NCBI GenBank assembly: GCA_947463775.1
Contig: CANHVD010000398.1
Coordinates: 1-5,833, forward strand
DNA from: Planctomycetaceae bacterium
Lineage (GTDB): Bacteria; Planctomycetota; Planctomycetia; Planctomycetales; Planctomycetaceae
Length of the DNA stretch: 5,833 bases
Reading direction: 5' to 3'
The position numbers were made by a program, and so were the translations under genes. Below the pieces are notes generated by a model. It did not search any database, was not told the DNA's origin, and saw nothing but the letters and a program-made list of their open reading frames with translations. This document shows positions 1 through 5,833 of this stretch, in pieces. Every line of letters begins with the position of its first letter. The first letter of the stretch is position 1.

Positions 1-107
<107 letters not shown>

Positions 108-193
108 CCATCACGGTTCTAACGAATTGTGATCATCAATTTAAAACGATTCGCGTCAAAACTCAGCTCACTACTCAATCTGTTTATACTAAG

Positions 194-227
194 ACGGCTG
201 TCGAGCAATCGACAGCCGTTTTTTTTT
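194..227 (+). terminator. Rho-independent terminator of the 16S rRNA transcript
   Basis: A perfect 11-bp stem (ACGGCTGTCGA at 194-204 pairing with 209-219) closes a GCAA tetraloop of the GNRA class and runs into nine consecutive T at 219-227. This is a textbook intrinsic terminator in the sense of the 16S gene. The spacer 100-193 between the rRNA end and the stem is AT-rich and holds no tRNA; its only structure is a short AATTG/CAATT inverted repeat at 125-141, which might take part in rRNA processing. The stretch 228-381 that follows, up to the next gene, shows no convincing promoter. Confidence 0.93.
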
Positions 228-381
228 GCGCGCCTTGGTCGCCGTCACGTCGGGTGACGCCCATACTTTTCACCTCATTCGGCCGCAAGGTCATTCATTT
301 GAATTTGGGTGATCGTTTGTTAATCTGTTTCGCGCCCATGACTTTGGTATCCTCACCCACCATTTTCTGCGGATCAACGCG

Positions 382-2277
382 ATGCGAGTTATCAGCGCAG
401 CCGTACTTGTCTGGATCGGCGCACTGTCCGGGAGTGCATTTTCTCTTTCAGAGATTCCCGAAGAAGTACAATCTCTGATCAGGACCCACGACGACCGAAT
501 CTCCAGGCTGACGAGAGATTCGCAGACTGAATTAGAAGGTCTGCAGGAAAAGCTGCTTGAGGATTGCAAGAAGCTTCAGACAAATCTCACGAAGCGCGCT
601 TTGCTCGATGAAGCTGTTGCTATCCGGGGCATGCTCAAGCTCGTTTTCGATGAAAATGGAGTCGATGCCCGTCGAGCCGTTCTTGAAAGGAGCAGCAGTC
701 TTCTTCACAAGGAAGCTGTTGAACTGGTCGATGCCTATCTGCTTGCCTCTGCGTCAGTCAGCGATAAGAATTTAAAAGCACTTGCTGAGGCACGGAAAGA
801 AAAGCAGGAAGCGCTGCAACCGCTCTTTGAGAAGTATACTCAGGCTGGCGATCTGGATGCTTCCATTGTGATTCGCGATTCCATGCGATCCGATCCATCA
901 TCTTCGTCGCCCCACAAAATCCAATCAAAAGAATTTGAGTACTCCGCGGACCCAAATGTTGCTCGACGGCAGCATGAAGAGCAGCTCAGGAACATTTCGA
1001 CAAAACAGTCGATGCAATTCTCGGAGATGATTCAGCAATTGATCCCGAAATTGCAGGTGGCGCTTGATAAGGAAGCCAAAGCGACACGACTTGACGAAGC
1101 CATTTTTGTCAGGAATCTGATTCAGGGATTGAAGGATGGTAAGAACCCTGTGGAGCAGAAAGAGCGGTTAACCACTGCTGAAGCCTCGGCTCCGGATTCT
1201 GCGCGATCTGTAATCAAGCAATCGCTCAAGAAGCTCAATGAAATCGAAACCCAACTTGGGCAGGAGCGAGCATCTCTGAATCTGTCGTTTTCAAGGATCA
1301 TTGCCCCCGAGGTCGGTCAGACTTTGTTAGAAGGAGACTTGCGGCAATCGGAGCAAGCTCTAAGGCAGTATTATTTTCTCAAGGGTGAAACCGAAGCGAT
1401 TCTTGCTTTGCATCGTCCTGAAGAGACGACTCTGAAAGATGAATCGGCTCGGAATCTCATATCAGCATTCTCTGAAGAGACCAGAAAACGCTTGAATGCC
1501 GGAATTGATCAGGAACAGGAGCTCCGCAACAACCTGATCGCGAGAATTGAGGAGCTGTTGCTCAACTCTGAAGTGACTGACGTTCAGAAGACGGAGCTCA
1601 GTAGTATTCTTGATTTTGCAAAGGCCGATCACAGCAAGGGCCTAATGGCAATGCGGTTGATGCGACTCCAGAAAAACCTGCCTGAATCGGGAATTGCTTT
1701 GCTGGCGGATTACAGATCCGAGCTGAAATCCATCGTGAATAGACTGCAAATAGCTCAGCAGAATGCGTGGCAGGAGCTGCAGGTTCAGTTGAAGCCGGTC
1801 ATTCGAGAACAGGTGGCCGGAGGAGACTTCATTCAGGCTTACTTGATTCAGGCCAAACTTCCCCACCTGCAGACGATTCGATTCGAACTGCCGGTCAAGG
1901 TGGCTCGGCAAGCCTACTCAAGCCATTTATGGGATGCACATCTGATTGAAGTCCGAGGCGACAACTGCTTTCTGATTAGCTACGGAAGAGATTCAACCGA
2001 GTGGTTGCCCCGCAATCGAATCAGATATAACGAAGACGACCCAATCGTGGTGGCCGATATGAGAAAACATGAGACACCTCAAGGTCCGGGAATCAAGGTC
2101 GCACCCGAAACCGAATTAAAGCCCGGTCAGAAGGCCTTCAAGTTTTGGGGTTCTACATGGTACCTCGTCACAATCGACGAGATTACTCCGACTGAGGTTC
2201 GCATTACCTGGGACGGCTGGGGGCACCGCAAAGAATCCTGCCCGCGATCAGACCTCTCACTGTTGGAACTAGAGTAG
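382..2277 (+). CDS. Secreted coiled-coil protein with helical LDEA repeats and two C-terminal Tudor/SH3-like modules, function unknown
   Basis: The 631-aa product begins with a likely Sec signal peptide: a hydrophobic run at residues 3-20, with cleavage probably near 19-22. I therefore expect it outside the cytoplasmic membrane. Residues 25-500 are highly charged and alpha-helical, with coiled-coil character. A degenerate motif of the form LDEA-x3-R-x2-L recurs at about 75-85, 158-168 and 237-247, with weaker versions near 318-334 and 480-491. After that come two small beta-rich modules resembling Tudor/agenet/SH3 folds: residues about 510-550 (W517, ending WLPRNRI) and 578-629 (W589, W593, W610, W613). 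Such modules are frequent in planctomycete secreted proteins, but no enzyme motif is visible. ATG 382 is chosen because the signal peptide begins there; no good Shine-Dalgarno precedes it, as is common in this group. The gene converges on the following lipoprotein gene with a 6-bp gap. Confidence 0.85.
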   Translation: MRVISAAVLVWIGALSGSAFSLSEIPEEVQSLIRTHDDRISRLTRDSQTELEGLQEKLLEDCKKLQTNLTKRALLDEAVAIRGMLKLVFDENGVDARRAVLERSSSLLHKEAVELVDAYLLASASVSDKNLKALAEARKEKQEALQPLFEKYTQAGDLDASIVIRDSMRSDPSSSSPHKIQSKEFEYSADPNVARRQHEEQLRNISTKQSMQFSEMIQQLIPKLQVALDKEAKATRLDEAIFVRNLIQGLKDGKNPVEQKERLTTAEASAPDSARSVIKQSLKKLNEIETQLGQERASLNLSFSRIIAPEVGQTLLEGDLRQSEQALRQYYFLKGETEAILALHRPEETTLKDESARNLISAFSEETRKRLNAGIDQEQELRNNLIARIEELLLNSEVTDVQKTELSSILDFAKADHSKGLMAMRLMRLQKNLPESGIALLADYRSELKSIVNRLQIAQQNAWQELQVQLKPVIREQVAGGDFIQAYLIQAKLPHLQTIRFELPVKVARQAYSSHLWDAHLIEVRGDNCFLISYGRDSTEWLPRNRIRYNEDDPIVVADMRKHETPQGPGIKVAPETELKPGQKAFKFWGSTWYLVTIDEITPTEVRITWDGWGHRKESCPRSDLSLLELE

Positions 2278-2283
2278 GCGCGA

Positions 2284-3285
2284 TCACCGAGCCAATGTTG
2301 GCTGTTGCTCGCCCAATGCACTTCGCGGCGTATTCTCCTGACTTTGCGGCACGAAAGAGTTCTGCGATCGCTGGATATGTGATTCCCGGAACTGCCGCTC
2401 TTCCTCTTCTCGTTTTTCTTCGAGTTGCCAGGATTTCCAACGCCCGATTGCGTGGCCGCCGAGGGCGCCGAAGACAACTCCGAATGGCCCCAATGCTTTT
2501 ATTTCGGCTCCGACGTATGTCCCGTAGGCCGGATACAGAATCTCGTAGGCCTCCTGTTGGGCACTGACATTTTCATTCGCCTCCAGATAACCCAACGCGT
2601 CACTGGTGGCGATTCCTTCCTGGATCAGCGGAACGATGGGAAGAATTCTCAATGCGGCATAGGTGCCCTTCCATTTTCGGCGTGCAAAATCCTTCGCATG
2701 CCCGGCTTCGTGCAGAGCAATTGCAGGGGCATTCGAATAGAGATGAATCGTATTCGTAAATGGGTTGTAGTGGTCACCGCCAAACAATCGCCCGGGGAAA
2801 ATCGCTTCGAAGGCAACGGAGACCGCACCCACCGTATATCGCCAGCCAGCTCCAACAGATTTGTTCGCGACCAATCGATGCCAGTCATCTCGCGGACGGT
2901 ACTGATTGAGTCGAACCTTTACGGTTGAGAGTTCATTCTGACTCAAATACGCCCCCAGTTGAGCTTCCGTGTGGGCATCAATCCGATGATTCTCTACCCG
3001 ACGATCCCACAACAGGATCTTTGACGGAATTCCCCAGACCCAGCCAAACGTATCGATCGCTTTCTGCGGGCGACCTCGTTCCATCTGCACTTCGGTACAA
3101 GCAGCCAGTTCGGGCGAAGAACGGTATCGAGCAGCTGAGCCATATGAGTAGGGCGTCGATGCACAGCCAGACAATGCGACGGCAAAGAAAACGAGAATGG
3201 CCGCTGCCAAACGCAGTCTGAAATGCCAATTCAAAAAACGCGATAGCTCAATTGTCGTGGTGGAATCCATGGGTGCAACGCTCAT
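2284..3285 (-). CDS. Predicted lipoprotein with HEAGH zinc-metallopeptidase motif
   Basis: The 333-aa product has a basic N-terminus, a hydrophobic segment (about residues 25-38) and a lipobox L-S-G-C ending at Cys41, so it is predicted to be a membrane-anchored lipoprotein. The key motif is ALHEAGH at residues 190-196: an HExxH zinc site with His192, Glu193 and His196. Glu223 in the IQEGIA segment, 27 residues after His196, is a candidate third ligand of gluzincin type, but that is inference. Ser/Tyr/Trp-rich sequence precedes the site. The C-terminal tail (about 285-333) is charged and low-complexity. A Gly/Ala-rich segment (about 265-282) could be a membrane helix or could pack against the active site. 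The substrate is unknown, and a non-proteolytic role is possible. Met6 (ATG at 3270) is an alternative start; neither start has a clear Shine-Dalgarno, and both keep the signal sequence. Confidence 0.82.
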   Translation of the reverse strand: MSVAPMDSTTTIELSRFLNWHFRLRLAAAILVFFAVALSGCASTPYSYGSAARYRSSPELAACTEVQMERGRPQKAIDTFGWVWGIPSKILLWDRRVENHRIDAHTEAQLGAYLSQNELSTVKVRLNQYRPRDDWHRLVANKSVGAGWRYTVGAVSVAFEAIFPGRLFGGDHYNPFTNTIHLYSNAPAIALHEAGHAKDFARRKWKGTYAALRILPIVPLIQEGIATSDALGYLEANENVSAQQEAYEILYPAYGTYVGAEIKALGPFGVVFGALGGHAIGRWKSWQLEEKREEEERQFRESHIQRSQNSFVPQSQENTPRSALGEQQPTLAR

Positions 3286-3343
3286 AGAAGATCACGGCGA
3301 TGTTTCCGGGCAATCACCCGGTGCAAGCGGCTTGATGATTTGC

Positions 3344-3410
3344 TCGTTTAACGGCAAGCCGGAGGCGACTTCGACCGATTCGCCGATGCCTGCGGCTAGC
3401 CACTAAACGA
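3344..3410. repeat. REP-like imperfect inverted repeat (two facing 23-nt arms)
   Basis: The left arm, 3344-3366, starts TCGTTTAACGGC. The reverse complement of the right arm, 3388-3410, starts TCGTTTAGTGGC. They match at 19 of 23 positions, and both contain AGCCG followed by AGGC. A further GGCGA/TCGCC pairing (3364-3368 with 3380-3384) extends the stem toward the loop. The unit lies in the non-coding gap between the kinase stop and the lipoprotein start. Size, GC-rich palindromy and intergenic position resemble REP/BIME units, which can stabilise mRNA 3' ends or attenuate transcription. There is no T-tract, so it is not a classical terminator. Whether copies exist elsewhere in the genome cannot be seen here. 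Confidence 0.6.
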
Positions 3411-3561
3411 AATCGCTTGATACTCGATTGGAACAACTGCTTGCAGAAGACCGGCCGGAAGTTTGACGATCTGCAAAAATTCCGGACAGAGCAATCTTCG
3501 CCTGCACTACGGCAGAAATTGCCGATTCAAGCCCCAGCGACTTCGAAAAGTCCTGCCTCAT
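3403..3561 (-). CDS. Possible 52-aa ORF coupled to the kinase gene by an ATGA overlap (doubtful)
   Basis: An ATG at 3561 overlaps the TGA stop of the kinase gene in an ATGA arrangement, which is typical of translational coupling, and the frame stays open for 52 codons to a TAG at 3403-3405. The product would be small and Ser-rich, with a mildly amphipathic N-terminal half (residues 8-30) and no domain I recognise. Its last codons lie inside the right arm of the inverted repeat, and codon usage at third positions is not distinctive. Continuing past the TAG, the same frame is open for 36 more codons, to a TGA at 3292-3294. An ATGA overlap can arise by chance, so I treat this as a candidate only. 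Confidence 0.18.
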   Translation of the reverse strand: MRQDFSKSLGLESAISAVVQAKIALSGIFADRQTSGRSSASSCSNRVSSDFV

Positions 3562-4511
3562 CGCACTGCTGCAAGCGCACTGGCCATCTTCAACGCTCCT
3601 CGCGCTGCAGCTTCCACCAGCACTGCCGAACTCACACGGACGCCTCGAGAAGCAATCGCATCCAGAACCATCGTGCGGAACTTCGCCTGCTGCAACAGCA
3701 CACTTCCCGTCAGTGATAAAGCCACGCCGTCAACAAGGTCCAGCCTTCGAGCCACCGAGACGACCATCGCAGCGAGCTCAACAGCAGCACCATTCAGGAT
3801 ATCACAGGAGACGATGTCCATTCGATCGGCCGCATCAAACACCAGCGGCGCGAGCCCGGCGATCACCGCGCGAGGAATCTCGTTGGAATACACTGCGGTA
3901 ATGATCTCCGCCGCCGATTCAATCTTCAGGGCCTGAGTCACCTCGTTCAGCAGACAGGTGTCCGGGCCGCGACCGTCATAACTCCATGTCACTGCCTGCA
4001 GAATAGATCGCCCCAAAGCATACGCGCTGCCCTCATCACCAAACAGATAACCCCATCCTCCGCTGCGCGCGATTTGATTTTGAGCATTACAGCCCCAGGC
4101 CAAAGATCCGGTGCCGGCGATCAGAGCAATCCCATAGCCGGGAGCATTGCCCGCATGCAACAACGGGATGGCGTCGTTGACCACCTGAACTTTAAACGCC
4201 AGGCGGGTTCCCTGGGACCAGTCTTCGACCACACTGCGATCTGATTGTCGATCAGCACCGGCGAGCCCCAGACAGGCAGCTTCGACAGTCTGTCGTTCCA
4301 GACCTGCCGCATCAAACGCGGCCTGCACCGCCAGATCCAGATGATTCATCGCCATGCGAGGCCCGACAGCCCGCTGATTCGATGGCCCACTGATTCCCTC
4401 TCCGAGGATGACATCGGGAGTGTTTCGTTTTGCGAGCAACGCGACGGTCTTGGTACCACCACCATCGATACCAAGAATTAAGCCCTCATCTTCCGGAACC
4501 AAAGCTGGCAT
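3558..4511 (-). CDS. BadF/BadG/BcrA/BcrD-type ATPase family sugar kinase, probable N-acetylglucosamine kinase
   Basis: From ATG 4511 the product is 317 aa, close to the usual length for this ASKHA-fold family. It probably phosphorylates N-acetylglucosamine, or a related amino sugar, at the 6-hydroxyl using ATP in the cytoplasm, feeding amino-sugar salvage. Visible motifs are the phosphate-1 loop GIDGGGTKT (residues 14-22), a VVND segment whose Asp113 is the probable catalytic base, the phosphate-2 loop AGTGSLAWG (132-140), the family signature GGWGYLFGDEGSAYALG (151-167), and an adenosine-motif LTGSVLL (267-273). A longer reading from ATG 4610 would add 33 residues unlike the family. I prefer 4511 because AGGA lies 5 nt upstream and the P-loop then falls at the normal distance from the N-terminus. 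Glucosamine kinase or another hexosamine kinase cannot be excluded. No transporter or deacetylase neighbours are present to settle the substrate. Confidence 0.88.
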   Translation of the reverse strand: MPALVPEDEGLILGIDGGGTKTVALLAKRNTPDVILGEGISGPSNQRAVGPRMAMNHLDLAVQAAFDAAGLERQTVEAACLGLAGADRQSDRSVVEDWSQGTRLAFKVQVVNDAIPLLHAGNAPGYGIALIAGTGSLAWGCNAQNQIARSGGWGYLFGDEGSAYALGRSILQAVTWSYDGRGPDTCLLNEVTQALKIESAAEIITAVYSNEIPRAVIAGLAPLVFDAADRMDIVSCDILNGAAVELAAMVVSVARRLDLVDGVALSLTGSVLLQQAKFRTMVLDAIASRGVRVSSAVLVEAAARGALKMASALAAVR

Positions 4512-4516
4512 TGTCG

Positions 4517-4522
4517 TCCTGT
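4517..4522 (-). promoter_or_regulatory. Ribosome binding site supporting the kinase start at 4511
   Basis: On the minus strand, ACAGGA ends 5 nt before the ATG at 4511, and its AGGA core pairs with the anti-Shine-Dalgarno seen at 90-94 of this same window. The upstream alternatives at 4535 and 4610 have no comparable site at the right distance, since the AGG before 4610 abuts the ATG directly. This decides the start. Confidence 0.6.
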
Positions 4523-4611
4523 CATAAAAGTTCATCAATCCGTACGGCGAGCAGCAGAAATGAAGTGACCGGCCGCCATTAACCTGAGCCTGAGTCGCTA
4601 GCCGATTCATC

Positions 4612-4831
4612 CTGTCGATTTGGCTAACGCCTAAAGCTCAACGTTTTTTTCTATCCGCCGTTAACCTCAATGATCGCGAATCAGACTCGCATAAGGAAGC
4701 CCGGGACAGGGCTGACCAGAACACATTCGTATCTCGGGAACGCCGCATAGGCCTGTGACGGGGTGTAAACCCCGAGTTGACCGAGCGATTGGCACCTGGA
4801 TAGTCAAAACAACCTCCACACACGCATTCGC
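4612..4831. other. Non-coding stretch with several short hairpins, unidentified
   Basis: This block lies between the kinase leader and the surface-protein promoter and contains no convincing gene. It holds a 5-bp hairpin AGCCC/GGGCT (4698-4713, 6-nt loop), a 6-bp hairpin CGGGGT/ACCCCG with a GTAA loop (4759-4774), and a competing longer-range pairing CTCGGG/CCCGAG (4733-4738 with 4771-4776). On the minus strand, GCGAGT can pair with ATTCGC near 4675-4690. A 66-codon minus-strand ORF (4638-4838) crosses the block but is Arg/Ser-rich and looks spurious. It could be a leader RNA, an unrecognised small RNA or a dispersed intergenic repeat; I see no tRNA, SRP RNA or riboswitch consensus. Confidence 0.3.
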
Positions 4832-4859
4832 TTGACAAGCACTATATATAGGGTAGCTT
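4832..4859 (+). promoter_or_regulatory. Candidate sigma-70-type promoter for the FN3-repeat gene
   Basis: A perfect -35 consensus TTGACA at 4832-4837 is followed, after a 16-nt spacer, by TAGCTT at 4854-4859, which keeps the first, second and last bases of TATAAT. The spacer contains the palindrome CTATATATAG (4842-4851). Transcription would start near 4866 and leave a leader of roughly 85 nt before GTG 4953. The -35 is strong but the -10 is weak. Confidence 0.4.
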
Positions 4860-4940
4860 TACCACCCGTCCCCACTCCGTGCCATGGACTTGGGCATGGG
4901 TATAGATCAACGGAATGAGCTTTACTAAACGTCCATTAGT

Positions 4941-4944
4941 GAGG
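4941..4944 (+). promoter_or_regulatory. Shine-Dalgarno GAGG that decides the GTG start at 4953
   Basis: GAGG lies 8 nt upstream of GTG 4953, an ideal spacing, and is complementary to the CCTCC anti-Shine-Dalgarno at the 16S end in this window. It also stands close to ATG 4948, but that ATG opens a different frame that closes at 5103, whereas the GTG frame stays open to the window end. Confidence 0.65.
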
Positions 4945-4952
4945 TTTATGCT

Positions 4953-5833
4953 GTGTCACGCTCAAGCAAAGCTGTTTTGGCTCAACTGCGCAGCCTTTTT
5001 GAATTCGGGCTGGCTGGACGAACCTCTCGAAACCGCCTACGTCGCCAGTTCAACCAAATTGCAGCCCCAGGCGAAGTCCTCGAAGCACGTCAGCTACTTG
5101 TGATGTCGCCCGGACTACCCACCGTAAACGTAAGCCAAACCCCGATCACTATTCAGTGGGCTCATCCGGCTCAGGACACAGATCCTGCCGTGAGTTTCGA
5201 TGTCGTCATCAACCGCACCGGTCTTGTCTCTGGTGGTCCACAAACAGTGATCAGCGAGCTTGGTCGACTCAGCACCGTTCCGATGGGTCAAGTCGAAACT
5301 TATCGAGTAACGGAGCCACTTGCACCTGGAACGTATTCCGTCTTTATTGCCGCACGTAACGCTGGCAATGTTGTATCACCACCGGTTTCAGCGTCCTTCA
5401 GCATCGAGCAACGGGCGCCTGAGATCCTGACGATCTCCGGACAACAAATCTCTTCCGTAACAACGTCTCGGCCTGTGACAGAACGTTCGATGAGTCTATC
5501 GTGGACTCCGATCCCTGGCACCAACGACTACTACGTATGGATCGATCAGAAGTCAGCGACAGGATGGTCACAGATCTCAGATACGATTCCGCGAGCAGTC
5601 AGAGGAAACGTACTTGAACACGATCTGCCAGCAGGCGAGTACCGGGTTCGCGTGAGAAGTCTCAATCAACCGACAACATGGTCACAGGCATTAGAGTTTG
5701 TGGTCACAGGCAACGAGACGAGTTCTCCTGAAATCACCAGTTCATCCTCTGCCGTCAGTAGTGGCGGCGCCCTTATGTGGACTCGTGAAAAGAATGCGGT
5801 CCGCTATGAAGTGGAGATTGTGCAGGCTGGATC
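4953..5833 (+). CDS. Large surface/secreted protein with LEARQLL motif and tandem fibronectin-III/Ig-like repeats (3' end outside window)
   Basis: The frame opened by GTG 4953 is uninterrupted for 293 codons and leaves the window. An in-frame TAA at 4926-4928 limits any upstream extension. Residues 1-40 are Arg-rich, with no ordinary signal peptide, and end in LEARQLL (43-49), a form of the LExRxLL/ML motif found near the N-terminus of many large exported planctomycete proteins. Beta-sandwich repeats follow: repeat 1 at about 55-151, repeat 2 at about 157-252, and the start of repeat 3 from 259. Each has a conserved Trp near its start (W69, W184, W276), and repeats 1 and 2 share a late L-x-(P/A)-G-x-Y turn (LAPGTY 123-128, LPAGEY 225-230), as in fibronectin type III or related folds. 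An adhesive or structural extracellular role is likely. Ligand, total length and any C-terminal anchor are unknown. A promoter and Shine-Dalgarno are visible upstream. Confidence 0.85.
   Translation, partial: MSRSSKAVLAQLRSLFEFGLAGRTSRNRLRRQFNQIAAPGEVLEARQLLVMSPGLPTVNVSQTPITIQWAHPAQDTDPAVSFDVVINRTGLVSGGPQTVISELGRLSTVPMGQVETYRVTEPLAPGTYSVFIAARNAGNVVSPPVSASFSIEQRAPEILTISGQQISSVTTSRPVTERSMSLSWTPIPGTNDYYVWIDQKSATGWSQISDTIPRAVRGNVLEHDLPAGEYRVRVRSLNQPTTWSQALEFVVTGNETSSPEITSSSSAVSSGGALMWTREKNAVRYEVEIVQAG

Noticed and set aside
299..326. Possible promoter TTGAAT-16 nt-TAATCT before the secreted-protein gene
   Set aside because: Only 4 of 6 and 3 of 6 consensus matches in an AT-rich stretch; not distinguishable from chance.
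2127..3229. Several open frames of 60-167 codons opposite or across the lipoprotein gene
   Set aside because: They are compositional shadows of the lipoprotein frame, which has a lipobox and an HEAGH motif; the shadows are Arg/Ser-rich with no domain.
3344..3410. Inverted repeat as a MITE or insertion-sequence remnant
   Set aside because: No target-site duplication or transposase remnant is visible, and arms separated by only 21 nt fit a REP-like hairpin better.
3417..3936. Plus-strand frames of 99 and 157 codons across the kinase 3' half
   Set aside because: Antisense to well-conserved kinase motifs and low in complexity (Thr/Ala/Ser-rich); no ribosome site.
4690..4800. Signal recognition particle RNA, suggested by a CTGGTCAG-like string on the minus strand
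   Set aside because: The diagnostic GGAAGG-AGCA apical motif and the symmetrical helix are absent.
4638..4838. Minus-strand 66-codon ORF
   Set aside because: Arg/Ser/Cys-rich product with no family, overlapping a hairpin-rich non-coding block; no Shine-Dalgarno seen.

Overview
The window looks like chromosomal DNA of a planctomycete. Four things point there: a 16S rRNA 3' end followed at once by a strong terminator instead of a tRNA or 23S gene (split rRNA genes are common in this phylum); a secreted coiled-coil protein with 'LDEA...R' helical repeats and Tudor/SH3-like C-terminal modules; a beta-sandwich repeat protein whose N-terminus carries the LExRxLL-type motif seen on many large planctomycete surface proteins; and sparse Shine-Dalgarno sequences. 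No genus can be named from this sequence alone.

Layout: 1-99 is the end of 16S rRNA (+), with an intrinsic terminator at 194-227. A secreted 631-aa protein of unknown function (382-2277, +) faces a predicted zinc-metallopeptidase lipoprotein with an HEAGH motif (2284-3285, -), and only 6 bp separate them. The 272-bp gap at 3286-3557 holds a REP-like imperfect inverted repeat (3344-3410), a smaller hairpin, and a doubtful 52-codon ORF joined to the upstream gene by an ATGA overlap. Next is a BadF/BadG-type sugar kinase, most likely N-acetylglucosamine kinase (3558-4511, -). The non-coding stretch at 4512-4952 contains several small hairpins and a candidate promoter for the last gene. That gene starts at GTG 4953 (+) and runs off the window end; it encodes a protein with at least three fibronectin-III/Ig-like repeats.

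The genes do not form an obvious pathway. Three of the four proteins are predicted to be exported or surface-attached, and the fourth is a cytoplasmic amino-sugar kinase that could serve sugar salvage. I see no defence system, mobile element or CRISPR array. The most useful points are the unlinked 16S gene, the non-ATG surface-protein gene, the paired palindromic repeat and the structured intergenic block. None of them amounts to a clearly new system.
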